From NCBI RefSeq assembly GCF_030062155.1, contig NZ_CP118269.1, forward strand, positions 3,038,001-3,102,000: a stretch of 64,000 nucleotides of DNA. The letters are read 5' to 3'. The notes beneath the pieces are model-generated. The model made no database searches, was not told where the DNA came from, and saw only the letters and a program-made list of their open reading frames with translations. This document shows positions 40,961-50,309 of this stretch, in pieces. Position numbers and translations under genes: made by a program. Position 1 is the first letter of the stretch. Each line of letters begins with the position of its first letter. The stretch comes from Pantoea sp. Lij88. GTDB lineage: Bacteria; Pseudomonadota; Gammaproteobacteria; Enterobacterales; Enterobacteriaceae.

Positions 40961-42260
40961 TCTCCTGCATCACGCTGCTGACAATCAACCTTGCGGGGAG
41001 CGTAAAGGTAAAACAGGTCTCTTTATGCGGCACGCTGGTGATATCCAGCCGCGCGTTATGGTGGCTCAGGGCATGTTTCACAATCGCCAGCCCCAGTCCG
41101 CTGCCGCCGGTGGCGCGCGAACGCGCTTTATCGACGCGGTAGAAACGCTCGGTGAGACGCGGAATATGTTCTAAGGCGATACCCGGCCCGTTATCGCACA
41201 CCCGGAAGGTGGCACCCTGTTTGCCGCGCAGCCAGCTGATATCGATGCGGGTGCCGTCCGGCGTATGATTCACCGCGTTGTAAACCAGATTGGAGATGGC
41301 GCTGCGCAGCTGTTCATCGTTGCCGAACACTTTCAGATGGGGATCGGTGTGGAAATGGATATCGTGACGACCGCCACTCAGCGTCGCCGCCTCATGCTGC
41401 AGCAGCTTCAGCATCACCGGCACATCGACCTTCTCTTTCAGATCGATCGCCGGTGCGGCTTCGATGCGCGACAGCGTCAGCAGCTGTTTCACCAGGCTGT
41501 CCATGCGGCGGGTCTGCTCCGACATCGTGTGCAGCGCTTTGCTGCGCGAAGGCTCGCTCATCACCGAGTCGTTCATCATCTCCAGATAGCCCTGCAGCAC
41601 CGTGAGCGGTGTGCGTAACTCATGGCTGACGTTGGCAAAGAAGTTGCGGCGTGCCCCTTCCAGCTGATGCATCTGCGTTACGTCACGCGCCACCAGCAGC
41701 CACTGCCCCTCGCTGTAGGGCATGACGCGAAATTCCATATGAAGTTTGTTATTCAGCACCAGCGTCAGCGGCTTGTCGAAATCGCGCTGGCGCAGATAGC
41801 GGGAGAACTCCGGATACCGCAGCAAATTGAGGATGTTCTGGCCATTATCTTCCGGCCAGCGCAGACCCAGGTGCTGCTGCGCCAGGCCGTTACACCAGAA
41901 AATGGTGCCCTCTTCCGTGGTCAGGATCACCGCATCCGGCAGCGACTCGGCACCGCTGCGGAAACGCTTAATCAGATTACCGAGTTCACGCCGCCGACGC
42001 CGGTTGCGCAGCTGCATCTGGTAAAGACCATAAAACAGCGGCTCCCAGCTGGCACGCCCGGTCGGTGGCGTCATGGTGCGGTCGAGCCACAGCCAGTGCG
42101 ACAGCCGCATCAGATTGTGGAAATGCCATAACAGCACGATGACCACGCTCAGCAGCAGCCACCAGGGCAAGCCGCCAAACAGCAGGCCCAGCAGCGCCGC
42201 AGGCAGACAGGCCAGCAGCAGTTCTGTCAGTAATCTCTTCCAGGAGAGGCGTTCCAGCAC
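40947..42260 (-). CDS. phoR: Phosphate regulon sensor histidine kinase PhoR
   Basis: PhoR autophosphorylates and transfers phosphate to PhoB when phosphate is scarce. It is 437 aa: two N-terminal membrane helices (about 10-30 and 33-48), a PAS domain (about 100-195), the dimerisation/phosphoacceptor site His213 in [13 protein letters not shown], and an ATPase domain with N, G1 (CDNGPGI) and G2 ([10 protein letters not shown]) boxes. Upstream, phoB is 14 bp away. Downstream, the PstS-like gene overlaps its end. Confidence 0.98.
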   Translation of the reverse strand: MLERLSWKRLLTELLLACLPAALLGLLFGGLPWWLLLSVVIVLLWHFHNLMRLSHWLWLDRTMTPPTGRASWEPLFYGLYQMQLRNRRRRRELGNLIKRFRSGAESLPDAVILTTEEGTIFWCNGLAQQHLGLRWPEDNGQNILNLLRYPEFSRYLRQRDFDKPLTLVLNNKLHMEFRVMPYSEGQWLLVARDVTQMHQLEGARRNFFANVSHELRTPLTVLQGYLEMMNDSVMSEPSRSKALHTMSEQTRRMDSLVKQLLTLSRIEAAPAIDLKEKVDVPVMLKLLQHEAATLSGGRHDIHFHTDPHLKVFGNDEQLRSAISNLVYNAVNHTPDGTRIDISWLRGKQGATFRVCDNGPGIALEHIPRLTERFYRVDKARSRATGGSGLGLAIVKHALSHHNARLDITSVPHKETCFTFTLPARLIVSSVMQENAVH

Positions 42261-42274
42261 GGTAAAGGCTCCGT

Positions 42275-42964
42275 TTAGTAGCGGGCAGAGAAACGATACC
42301 CTGTTCCACGGACGGTTTGTACCATGCGATCGTGGCCGGAGACTTCCAGCGCTTTACGTAAACGGCGAATGTGAACATCGACAGTGCGATCTTCCACATA
42401 TACATTGGTGCCCCAGACGTGGTTCAGCAGCTGTTCGCGGCTGTAAACGCGTTCCGGGTGAGTCATAAAGAAGTGCAGCAGCTTATATTCGGTAGGGCCC
42501 ATCTCCAGCGGCGTGGTTTCGGACATCACGCGATGTGAGGAGGGATCCAGACTCAGTCCCTGCATCTCAATCACCTCTTCCACTGCCATCGGCGAAATAC
42601 GGCGCATCACCGCTTTAATCCGCGCCATCAGCTCTTTGGGTGAGAACGGCTTGGTAATGTAATCGTCGGCGCCCACTTCCAGGCCGCGCACCCGATCTTC
42701 CTCTTCACCGCGCGCAGTAAGCATCATCACCGGAATATCGCGGGTCATCGCCTCGCGTTTCAGATGTTTGATAAACTGAATGCCGCTGCCACCGGGTAAC
42801 ATCCAGTCCAGTAAAATCAGATCGGGCCAGGGTTCAATCAGCTTGCCAACGGCGCTGTCATAATCTTCCGCCTCGATTGGCTGATAGTCGTTCTGCTCCA
42901 GAACAAAACACAACATTTCACGGATGGGGGCTTCATCCTCCACAACCAAAATGCGCTTAGCCAT
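42275..42964 (-). CDS. phoB: Phosphate response regulator PhoB
   Basis: PhoB is the OmpR-family activator of the phosphate regulon. It is 229 aa. The receiver domain has the acidic pair near residues 9-11 and phosphoacceptor Asp53 ([13 protein letters not shown]), with Thr and Lys in MMLTARGEE and [11 protein letters not shown]. The C-terminal winged helix starts near 130 and contains the [12 protein letters not shown] recognition helix. It is first gene of phoB-phoR, preceded by a Pho box and divergent from sbcDC. Confidence 0.98.
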   Translation of the reverse strand: MAKRILVVEDEAPIREMLCFVLEQNDYQPIEAEDYDSAVGKLIEPWPDLILLDWMLPGGSGIQFIKHLKREAMTRDIPVMMLTARGEEEDRVRGLEVGADDYITKPFSPKELMARIKAVMRRISPMAVEEVIEMQGLSLDPSSHRVMSETTPLEMGPTEYKLLHFFMTHPERVYSREQLLNHVWGTNVYVEDRTVDVHIRRLRKALEVSGHDRMVQTVRGTGYRFSARY

Positions 42965-43010
42965 TATTACTCCTGCTGATTATGACGGCTGTCACTGAGA
43001 TTCGCGGCGC

Positions 43011-43045
43011 CATTATGCGTCAGATTTGTGACACTTTTATGAAAA
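43011..43045 (-). promoter_or_regulatory. Pho box and -10 of the phoB promoter
   Basis: On the minus strand, TTTTCAT-AAAA-GTGTCAC-AAAT-CTGACGC is followed by CATAATG. This is the direct-repeat 7-4-7 layout of PhoB sites and matches the E. coli phoB promoter as I recall it. PhoB would thus activate its own operon. Confidence 0.8.
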
Positions 43046-43069
43046 ACATAACCTGCCTGTAACGCCGTT

Positions 43070-43087
43070 GGTAATCATTTATGACAG
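43070..43087 (-). promoter_or_regulatory. Second, partial Pho-box-like site
   Basis: CTGTCATAAATGATTACC matches the first half of the 18-bp Pho box (CTGTCATAWAWCTGTCAY) perfectly and the second half poorly. It lies 25 bp upstream of the main box, between phoB and sbcD. Confidence 0.35.
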
Positions 43088-43101
43088 CGCAGCGACAATT
43101 T

Positions 43102-43129
43102 TTTGCTTTGGCGGCAGAGCCAGTATAAT
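43102..43129 (+). promoter_or_regulatory. Candidate sigma-70 promoter of sbcDC
   Basis: TATAAT at 43124-43129 with TTTGCT 16 bp upstream lies about 33 bp before the sbcD ATG. The -10 is a perfect consensus. Confidence 0.6.
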
Positions 43130-43161
43130 CGCCGGGCGAATCACAACGGCAGGGACTCATC

Positions 43162-44361
43162 ATGCGCATCATTCATACTGCGGACTGGCATCTGGGGCAG
43201 TTCTTTTACAACAAAAGTCGGGCAGCCGAACATCAGGCGTTTCTCGACTGGCTGTTGATCCAGATTGAACAGCATCAGGTGGATGCGTTGATTATTGCAG
43301 GCGATCTGTTTGATACCGGCACGCCGCCCAGCTACGCCCGCGAGATGTTTAACCGCTTTGTGGTGGCGCTGCAGCCCACCGGCTGTCAGCTGATTGTGCT
43401 GGCGGGAAACCACGATTCCGTGGCGACGCTGAATGAGTCGCGCGAGCTGCTCGCCTGTCTCAACACCCGGGTGATCGCCACCCCGCAGGAGCAGGAAGAT
43501 GTGCTGCTGCTCAGCACCCGTCAGGGTGAACCGGGCGCGCTGCTGTGCGCCATTCCCTATCTGCGGCCGCGCGACATCCTGCGCAGCCGGGCAGGTCAGT
43601 CGGGACGCGACAAACAGACTTCGCTGCTGGAGGCCATTGCCCATCACTATCAGCAGCGTTTCGCCGCCGCCCAGGCGCTGGACTATGCGCTGCCGATTAT
43701 CGCCACCGGTCATCTCACCACCGTCGGCGTCAGCCAGAGCGATTCGGTGCGCGACATCTATATCGGCACGCTGGATGCCTTTCCGGCCAGCGCCTTTCCG
43801 GCGGCGGATTATATTGCGCTGGGCCATATTCACCGCGCCCAGCGCGTCGCGGGCAGCGAGCATATCCGCTACAGCGGCTCGCCGATTCCACTGAGCTTTG
43901 ATGAGCTGGGCACCGAAAAGAGCGTCTTCCTGCTGGAGCTGGCGGCCAGCGGCCTGCAATCGGTCACGCCGCTGGTCGTGCCGCAGTCGCAACCCATGCA
44001 GGTGCTGAAAGGATCGCTGGCGCAGATTGCGGCGCAGTTAACCGCCTTCAGCACGACAGAGCAGGAGAAGCCGACCTGGCTCGATATCGAAGTCACTACC
44101 CAGGAGTACCTCAGCGATCTGCAGCGCCAGGTCGAAACCCTGACCGCCACGCTGCCGGTCGAAGTCCTGCTGCTGCGCCGCAGCCGTGAACAGCGGCAGC
44201 AGAGCCTGGCGCGCCTCGACAACGAGACCCTGAGTGAACTGAAGGTGGAGGAGGTCTTTGCCCGCCGGCTGGCGCTGGATGAGGAGCTGCAACCGGCGCA
44301 AATCGACGAGATGACCACCCTGTTCCGCCAGACGCTGGCCGCCATGGAAGAGACCCAATGA
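43162..44361 (+). CDS. sbcD: Exonuclease SbcCD subunit D (nuclease)
   Basis: SbcD is the Mn-dependent Mre11-type nuclease that, with SbcC, cleaves DNA hairpins and double-strand ends. It is 399 aa. Phosphoesterase motifs appear in order: [28 protein letters not shown], and GHIHRAQ (about 218). The end overlaps the sbcC start by 4 bp (ATGA), so the genes are translationally coupled. It is divergent from phoB, as in E. coli. Confidence 0.97.
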   Translation: MRIIHTADWHLGQFFYNKSRAAEHQAFLDWLLIQIEQHQVDALIIAGDLFDTGTPPSYAREMFNRFVVALQPTGCQLIVLAGNHDSVATLNESRELLACLNTRVIATPQEQEDVLLLSTRQGEPGALLCAIPYLRPRDILRSRAGQSGRDKQTSLLEAIAHHYQQRFAAAQALDYALPIIATGHLTTVGVSQSDSVRDIYIGTLDAFPASAFPAADYIALGHIHRAQRVAGSEHIRYSGSPIPLSFDELGTEKSVFLLELAASGLQSVTPLVVPQSQPMQVLKGSLAQIAAQLTAFSTTEQEKPTWLDIEVTTQEYLSDLQRQVETLTATLPVEVLLLRRSREQRQQSLARLDNETLSELKVEEVFARRLALDEELQPAQIDEMTTLFRQTLAAMEETQ

Positions 44362-47300
44362 AGATCCTCACGCTACGGTTCAAAAACCTCAACGCCCTGC
44401 GCGGTGAATGGTTCATCGACTTCCGCGCCGAGCCTTTTGCCAGCAACGGCCTGTTCGCTATAACCGGGGCCACCGGGGCCGGTAAAACCACCCTGCTGGA
44501 CGCGATCTGCCTGGCCCTCTATCACCAGACGCCGCGCCTGGGCGCCATTTCCCAGAGCCAGAATGCGCTGATGACCCGCGACTGCGCCGAATGTCTGGCG
44601 GAAGTCGAATTTGAGATCAAAGGCGAAGCCTGGCGGGCCTTCTGGAGCCAGAACCGTGCGCGCGGCACCGCCGACGGCAAGCTGCAGGCACCGCGCGTTG
44701 AGCTGGCACGCTGCGCCGACAACCTCATTGTTGCCGATAAAGTCGGTGACAAGCTGAAGATGATCGAAACCCTCTCCGGGCTTGATTTCGAACGCTTTAC
44801 CCGCTCGATGATGCTGTCACAGGGCCAGTTTGCCGCCTTCCTCAACGCCAAAGCCAGTGAGCGCGCCGAACTGCTGGAGGAGCTGACCGGCACCGAAATT
44901 TACGGCCTGATTTCCGCCGCTATCTACGAGCGCCACAAAGAGGCAAAAACCCAGCTGGATCTGCTGCGCAGCCAGGCGGGTGCGATGGCGCTGCTGGAGA
45001 GCGACGCGCGCGATGCGCTGCATCAGCAGCTCACCGATCTGACCGACGCGGAACAGCAGCTCAGCGCCCACTATCAACAGGCGCAGCAACAGCAACAGTG
45101 GCAGCAGCAGGCGCAGCAGCTACAGCAGGAGAGTGAGCAGGCTGAAGCGGCACTACAGCAGGCCCACGCCGCATCGCAGGCGGCAGAGACGGATCGCCAG
45201 CGGCTGGCTCGCAGCGAACCGGCTGAAAAGCTGCGGGTCAGACTGCAGCAGCGCGACGCGTTGCGCACCGAACAGCAGCAGGTTGAGAGCCGCTGTCAGC
45301 AGCTTACCGCGGCGGCGCAGCAGGCGCAGAACCAACAGCAGCAGCATCAGCAGAATTACGCCGCCAGCCAGACGGCTCGCCAGCAGGCGCTGCAGGAACA
45401 GCAGCAGCAGGAGAACCTGCTGACGGAACAGGTGCTGCCGCTGGATCAGCGAATCAGTACGTTGCAGCAGCACCTTGCGGAGCAGCAGCAGGAGAACAGC
45501 CGTCTCCAGCAGCATGCCCGCCAGACACAGGCCAGCCTGACGGAGCAGAAACGGCAGGTCACGGCCTGGCAGCAGGCGATGGCTGAACAGCATCGGTTAC
45601 GTGAGCAGCTTGCCGATCTGGCGCACTGGGGGGCTTCACTGCCGGTATGGCAGGAGAACTTTTCCCTGCTGGCACAGCGTGAGGCGACGCTGGCGGGACT
45701 GACACAGCAATGCGAACAGCAGCAGCAACAGATCGACGCGCAGCGGGCGAAACAGCAACAGCAGGCACAGCAGGCACAACCGCGCCAGCTGGCAGAGCAA
45801 CAGGCCCGCCAGGCGCTGTTGCAGGCGGAGCAGGCGCTTACTTCGCTTCATGAACAGCATCCACCTGCTGCACTGCGGCAGGCATTAAGCCAGCTGCAGA
45901 GCAGCCGTCCGGCGCGTCAGCAACTGCTGCTGCTCTCAACGCAGTGGCAGCCGCTGCACCAGCAGCTGGGCCAGCGCCAGCAGCGGCTCACTGCGCTGGA
46001 AAAAGCGCATCAGCAGAGTGAAGCGGAACTCCAGAGCCTGCGCGAGACGTGGAAACGCGAAAAGCAGCAGCTGGATGACGTCGAAAAAATCTGTGCGCTG
46101 GAGCAGCAGATTGTCGCTCTCAGCGATTATCGCGCCCGGCTCACCGCCGATCAGCCCTGCCCGCTGTGCGGCTCCTGCACCCATCCCGCCGTCGAGGCCT
46201 ACAGCACACTGGAAGTGAGTGCTAACCAGCAGCGCCGGGCGGCCCTGCAACAGCAGACAGACGCGTTGCGCGAAGCGGGCACGGCAAAAGGCGAACAGCT
46301 GAAGCAGTCCCTGGTGCAGCAGCAGACCCTGCGCGATGAAATCGTCGAGACGCAGCGTCAGCTCGACCAGCTTGAGCAGCAATGGCAGGGGCTGAGCGGT
46401 GAGCTGGCACTTACCTTCTCCATCGCCGATCGTGAGGCGTTAGCCGCGTGGCAGCAGCAGCAAAACGAACGTGAAAGCCAGCTTGAGCAGCAGCGCCAGG
46501 CACAGGAAGCTGCCGAACAGGCGCGTCAGGCCGCGAAAGATCACCATCTTCAGCAGTCGCAGGCCTGGCAGCAACATCTGCAGGAAGAGCAACTGGCGCA
46601 GCAGTCGCTGACCAGCCTGCAGCAGGCGCTGGATGCGCTGCAGCAGCGTCAGCAGCAGGAACAGCAGGCCATGGCGCAATTGCAGAGTCGTCTGGCGCAG
46701 CAGTTCAGCGACCACAACCTGACGTTACCGGATGCCGCCGATCGCGATACCTGGCTGGCGGAACAGCAGCGGCGCTGGCAGCGCTGGCAGGAGAGTGAGC
46801 AATTGCTCGCTAACCTGCAGCCGCAGCTGTTAAAAGGTGAAACCCAGCTCACCGCCCTGCAACAGCAGGCAGAGCAGGAACAGCAGCAGCTCGCGACCCG
46901 TCAACAGCAGCAACAGCAGAGCCAGACACAGCTCAACGAAATGCGTCGTGCCCGTCTGGCGCTGTTTGGCGATCGCGAGGTCACTCTCGCCCGTCAGCAG
47001 ATGCAGGCCCGCGTTCAGCAGTCAGATGAACAGCTGGCGCAGCAGCTCACTGCCCTGCAGCAGGCGCAGGCCGAGGTCAGTCGCCTGCAGGGTGAGCTGT
47101 CGGGGCTGGACAATCAGCGGCAGACGCTCAGCGGCAAACTGGCTGAGGCGGAAAGCGCCCTGCAGCAGACACTGGAGAGCGCCGGATTCGCGGATGAAGC
47201 CAGCCTGCGCGCGGCGCTGCTGGATGAGCAGACCGCGCTGCAACTGCGTCAGCAGCTGCAGCAGCTCGATCAGCAATGCCAGCAGCAGCAGGCCCGTCTG

Positions 47301-48032
47301 ACAGATCTGCGTCAGCGGCTCAGTACCCATCAGCAGGCGAAACCCGACGCGATGCCGGAATCCGCAGACGCACTGGCGCAGCAGCTGGAACAGTTACGGC
47401 TGGCGCTGCGCGACAACGCCAGTCAGCAGGGTCAGATTCAGCAGCAGCTGCACAGCGATGCCAGCCTGCGTGCGCGGCAGCAGAGCCTGATGACGCAGAT
47501 TGAACAGGATGTTGTGGTGCTGGCACAGTGGAGTCGGCTCAACGACCTGATCGGCTCCGCAACCGGCGATAAATTCCGGCGCTTCGCCCAGGGCTTAACG
47601 CTGGATCACCTGGTGGCGCTCGCAAACCGTCAGCTCGATCGGCTGCATGGCCGTTATCTGCTGCAGCGCCGGGCGCAGGATCTGCTGGAGCTGGATGTGG
47701 TGGATACCTGGCAGGCCGATGCGGCGCGCGATACCCGAACGCTGTCAGGTGGCGAGAGCTTCCTGGTGAGTCTGGCGCTGGCGCTGGCGTTATCGGATCT
47801 GGTCAGCCATAAAACGCGCATCGAATCGCTGTTTCTGGATGAGGGGTTCGGCACGCTGGATGCTCAGACGCTGGACACCGCGCTGGATGCCCTGGACGCG
47901 CTTAACGCCAGCGGCAAAACCATCGGGGTGATTAGCCATGTGGAAGCGATGAAAGAGCGCATCCCGGTGCAGATCAAAGTGCGCAAAATGAATGGATTAG
48001 GTTACAGCCAGCTGGAACTGCCGCAGGGATAA
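44358..48032 (+). CDS. sbcC: Exonuclease SbcCD subunit C (SMC-like ATPase)
   Basis: SbcC is the Rad50-like ATPase that controls SbcD. At 1224 aa it is much longer than E. coli SbcC (1048). Walker A is GATGAGKT (residues 37-44). The zinc hook CPLC is at 601-604, within [10 protein letters not shown]. The ABC signature [11 protein letters not shown] is near 1130 and Walker [10 protein letters not shown] near 1160. Between them are two long coiled-coil arms that are extremely rich in Gln (many CAG codons), which explains the extra length. The frame is open throughout. Confidence 0.96.
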   Translation: MKILTLRFKNLNALRGEWFIDFRAEPFASNGLFAITGATGAGKTTLLDAICLALYHQTPRLGAISQSQNALMTRDCAECLAEVEFEIKGEAWRAFWSQNRARGTADGKLQAPRVELARCADNLIVADKVGDKLKMIETLSGLDFERFTRSMMLSQGQFAAFLNAKASERAELLEELTGTEIYGLISAAIYERHKEAKTQLDLLRSQAGAMALLESDARDALHQQLTDLTDAEQQLSAHYQQAQQQQQWQQQAQQLQQESEQAEAALQQAHAASQAAETDRQRLARSEPAEKLRVRLQQRDALRTEQQQVESRCQQLTAAAQQAQNQQQQHQQNYAASQTARQQALQEQQQQENLLTEQVLPLDQRISTLQQHLAEQQQENSRLQQHARQTQASLTEQKRQVTAWQQAMAEQHRLREQLADLAHWGASLPVWQENFSLLAQREATLAGLTQQCEQQQQQIDAQRAKQQQQAQQAQPRQLAEQQARQALLQAEQALTSLHEQHPPAALRQALSQLQSSRPARQQLLLLSTQWQPLHQQLGQRQQRLTALEKAHQQSEAELQSLRETWKREKQQLDDVEKICALEQQIVALSDYRARLTADQPCPLCGSCTHPAVEAYSTLEVSANQQRRAALQQQTDALREAGTAKGEQLKQSLVQQQTLRDEIVETQRQLDQLEQQWQGLSGELALTFSIADREALAAWQQQQNERESQLEQQRQAQEAAEQARQAAKDHHLQQSQAWQQHLQEEQLAQQSLTSLQQALDALQQRQQQEQQAMAQLQSRLAQQFSDHNLTLPDAADRDTWLAEQQRRWQRWQESEQLLANLQPQLLKGETQLTALQQQAEQEQQQLATRQQQQQQSQTQLNEMRRARLALFGDREVTLARQQMQARVQQSDEQLAQQLTALQQAQAEVSRLQGELSGLDNQRQTLSGKLAEAESALQQTLESAGFADEASLRAALLDEQTALQLRQQLQQLDQQCQQQQARLTDLRQRLSTHQQAKPDAMPESADALAQQLEQLRLALRDNASQQGQIQQQLHSDASLRARQQSLMTQIEQDVVVLAQWSRLNDLIGSATGDKFRRFAQGLTLDHLVALANRQLDRLHGRYLLQRRAQDLLELDVVDTWQADAARDTRTLSGGESFLVSLALALALSDLVSHKTRIESLFLDEGFGTLDAQTLDTALDALDALNASGKTIGVISHVEAMKERIPVQIKVRKMNGLGYSQLELPQG

Positions 48033-48051
48033 CGGGCGCCAGAGCGCCCGT
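48031..48051 (+). terminator. Hairpin terminator after sbcC
   Basis: ACGGGCGC/GCGCCCGT with a 4-nt loop starts at the sbcC stop codon and lies between convergent genes. It has no long U-run, so it is a moderate candidate. Confidence 0.6.
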
Positions 48052-48061
48052 CTGAGTCTGA

Positions 48062-48718
48062 TCAGCGGGCGCTAACCAGCGTGTAGCGTGGGCCGGTCAG
48101 TAACCCGCCCTGCTCGTTCTGGGCCAGCATACGATCGCTGGTCAGTCCGGCCACGGTGTGCGCTTTATCCGTGACGTTGCTGGCAATCTGTTTGATCGCC
48201 GCGTTCACCAGCATCCCCACCAGTCCGCCATTATTATTGTTGTTCTCTTCACTGTCGCTGGCAGTGGCCTTACCCTGCCAGATCTCTTTGCCGCTGCGGA
48301 GATCCACCAGCCGTGCCTGGGCCGTCACGGTCGTCACGCTGTCAATGACCCGATAGCTGCTGCCATATTCACTGATCGAGATATAGAGCGCGCTGTCGGC
48401 GTGGAAGATCTCATTCAGACGCTTCGCGCTGACAGCCTGGGCGTCAGTGGCGCTGGTCACGCCATTCTGCTGAAAGGTCTCTTCAACGACCGCCACCGGG
48501 AAGACGTAGTAACCGGCTTCGGCCAGCGGACGCGTCACCAGCGAGTTCAGGCTATGAGCGGCGTTGATATCCGGGGATTTATTATCCGCAGGCAACACCA
48601 GAATCGAGGCGGGCTTGCTGGCACGGAACGCGCTGTAGTCATAAGGTTTTTTCGGGTGCGCACAGCCGGTCAGCAGCAACACCATCAGCACGCCGCTCAG
48701 GGCAATCAGTTTGTTCAC
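48062..48718 (-). CDS. DUF799/GNA1162-type lipoprotein
   Basis: This is a predicted lipoprotein of unknown function, 218 aa. The lipobox LLTG precedes Cys19. Typical of the DUF799 family are KPASILVLPADNKSPD and the domain around YVFPVAVVEETFQQNGV. A low-complexity NNNNNGG stretch occurs near residue 160. It is third gene of a set with the DUF4810 and CsgG-like lipoproteins, overlapping the previous gene by 4 bp. The three are repeatedly found together in Gram-negative genomes, which suggests one envelope complex; I know this association only in general terms. Confidence 0.75.
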   Translation of the reverse strand: MNKLIALSGVLMVLLLTGCAHPKKPYDYSAFRASKPASILVLPADNKSPDINAAHSLNSLVTRPLAEAGYYVFPVAVVEETFQQNGVTSATDAQAVSAKRLNEIFHADSALYISISEYGSSYRVIDSVTTVTAQARLVDLRSGKEIWQGKATASDSEENNNNNGGLVGMLVNAAIKQIASNVTDKAHTVAGLTSDRMLAQNEQGGLLTGPRYTLVSAR

Positions 48719-49074
48719 TGAACCACTCCTTGTTTTTTACTCATCAGAAAATCCATGTAAGGTGCCGATTCGGGAAACAGCTGCTTCTCGATGGCGAACT
48801 GATCAAAGGCTTTATTGGTGTCGCCGGTTTTGGCAAAGAGCAGACCCAGCTGGGCATGCAGGCCAGGCGCAACCGGCTGGTTAACGGCACGGGCTTTTTC
48901 GATATCCAGATTCAGCGCATCGATCTGCTTCAGCGGATCGCTGCCTGGCTGATAGTAGCTATAAACCTGCTGCTGATAATCGCCCCAGTAGTAGATCGTC
49001 TTCGGCGCTTTTGGCGCACAGCCGGCCAGCAGCGCCGCTGCAATCAGCAGGCTGCTCAGTGTCATCATCTTCAT
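48715..49074 (-). CDS. DUF4810-type lipoprotein
   Basis: This is a small predicted lipoprotein, 119 aa. The lipobox LLAG precedes Cys19. The conserved TIYYWGDYQQQVYSYY lies just after the lipid anchor. Downstream, the segment PGLHAQLGLLFAKTGDTNKAFDQFAIEK looks like a TPR-like helix pair. It is middle gene of the three-lipoprotein operon; its stop overlaps the start of the DUF799 gene by 4 bp, and the CsgG-like gene ends 11 bp before its start codon. Confidence 0.75.
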   Translation of the reverse strand: MKMMTLSSLLIAAALLAGCAPKAPKTIYYWGDYQQQVYSYYQPGSDPLKQIDALNLDIEKARAVNQPVAPGLHAQLGLLFAKTGDTNKAFDQFAIEKQLFPESAPYMDFLMSKKQGVVQ

Positions 49075-49085
49075 TTACTGCTTCC

Positions 49086-49763
49086 TTATTTAGCCGGACG
49101 CCATGCGCCGTTGTTGATTCCATCCACTAAATGATCGACCGCTTCGCGAATCGCCAGATCCATAACTTTGCCGTTCAGGGTTGAGTCATAGCTGCTGGTG
49201 CCGCCAAAGCCGATGACTTCACGCGCCGAAAGCTGGTACTCGCCTGCACCCTGGGCGCTGTAGACCACTTCTGAAGTGGTGACATCCACCACGTTCAGAT
49301 TCACTTTGGCATAGGCGACCTGCGTTTTGCCGCGGCCCAGAATGCCCCACAGCTGCTGATCGCCCACTTCTTTGCGGCCAAACTCGGTGATATCACCGGT
49401 GATGATGTAGTTCGCGCCTTTGATATTCTGCTGGCTGCGTTTAAAGTCCGACTCCTGCTGTAACTCTTTCAGGTTGCTGCGATCCAGTACGCTGAAACGG
49501 CTGGTCTGCTGCAGATGAGTAATCAGAATGGTTTTAGACTGATTGCCCAGCCGATCGACGCCATCAGAGAAGATGCCGTTCATGTACGAGGAGCGGTTAT
49601 CAAACTGACCCACCGCAATCGGGCTGCGAACGCCCTGGTAAACCGGCTGACTGGCCGCGCGAACCTGCGGGGCCTGAATAGCATGGGACGATTCGGTGGC
49701 ACAGCCGCTGGTCAGCAACGCCGTTAACAGGGAGAGTGCCGCAAAGGCATATTTTTTCTGCAT
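49086..49763 (-). CDS. CsgG/HfaB-family lipoprotein
   Basis: This lipoprotein resembles the curli secretion channel CsgG and the holdfast protein HfaB. It is 225 aa. The start was set at the ATG giving MQKKYAFAALSLLTALLTSGC, where a lipoprotein signal with Cys21 begins; a longer in-frame start has no signal. CsgG-type features are IAVGQFDNRSS, TILITHLQQTSRFSVLDR, GANYIITGDITEFG and a conserved Tyr/Gly-rich end. No curli subunit genes (csgAB) or csgEF lie here. It may form an outer-membrane channel with the next two lipoproteins. Confidence 0.8.
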   Translation of the reverse strand: MQKKYAFAALSLLTALLTSGCATESSHAIQAPQVRAASQPVYQGVRSPIAVGQFDNRSSYMNGIFSDGVDRLGNQSKTILITHLQQTSRFSVLDRSNLKELQQESDFKRSQQNIKGANYIITGDITEFGRKEVGDQQLWGILGRGKTQVAYAKVNLNVVDVTTSEVVYSAQGAGEYQLSAREVIGFGGTSSYDSTLNGKVMDLAIREAVDHLVDGINNGAWRPAK

Positions 49764-49916
49764 TTCTAATCCATGAAGTGAAAGAGACGTCATCCGCGCA
49801 AGGGCGGTAAATTCTGGTTCTGTCGACAGTCGGAGTAATGCCATAGCATTCATGATGCCGGTCTGTAGACTGTCGGCAGCAGACCGGAAGAACTTTAAGG
49901 AAAGTTGGCCAGTTAA

Positions 49917-50309
49917 ATGAATTTAATTAATATAAAGATGAGAATATTGCTGGGGGTGATTATTGGGTTTTCGCTCAGCGCCTGTCAGCAACCTGTGACT
50001 AAGCAACGGGATAGCGTGGCAAACCTGTGTCAGCCCGCGAAAGACCCTGACAGCAAATCCTGTCACTGGACTTATCAAATGCAGCCGGTGCTGAACAGGC
50101 AGTTTACTGATGCGGCGCGTTATGCCGGTCAGCAATGTCTGGTCCGGATGGAGTGGCAGGAGCACAGCCGACATTATGCGGTGACGCAGACTCAGGGGGA
50201 TGAAGCGCTCTGCCTGCGCGCCTGGCAACTGGTGGCGCAGACCCGCGATCTGCCGCCGCCACCGGAGCCGGGGCAACCGGCGTGGTTCGGCTTTGCGCCG
50301 CGCGGTTAG
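49917..50309 (+). CDS. Lipoprotein with a TolA C-terminal-like domain
   Basis: This is a 130-aa lipoprotein with a signal ending SLSAC (Cys23). A shorter start seven codons downstream would also keep the lipobox. The folded part strongly resembles the TolA C-terminal domain: DAARYAGQQCLVRMEW, a GDEALCLRAW helix with the matching second Cys, and a Pro-rich end DLPPPPEPGQPAWFGF. TolA itself is a long bridging protein, so a stand-alone lipid-anchored copy is unusual. It is divergent from the CsgG-like operon and convergent with an AraC gene, overlapping it by 4 bp. Function unknown. Confidence 0.7.
   Translation: MNLINIKMRILLGVIIGFSLSACQQPVTKQRDSVANLCQPAKDPDSKSCHWTYQMQPVLNRQFTDAARYAGQQCLVRMEWQEHSRHYAVTQTQGDEALCLRAWQLVAQTRDLPPPPEPGQPAWFGFAPRG

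Noticed and set aside
45074..46852. Several long minus-strand frames antisense to sbcC (Leu- or Cys-rich)
   Set aside because: They are the complement of CAG-repeat-rich coding sequence and have no independent support.
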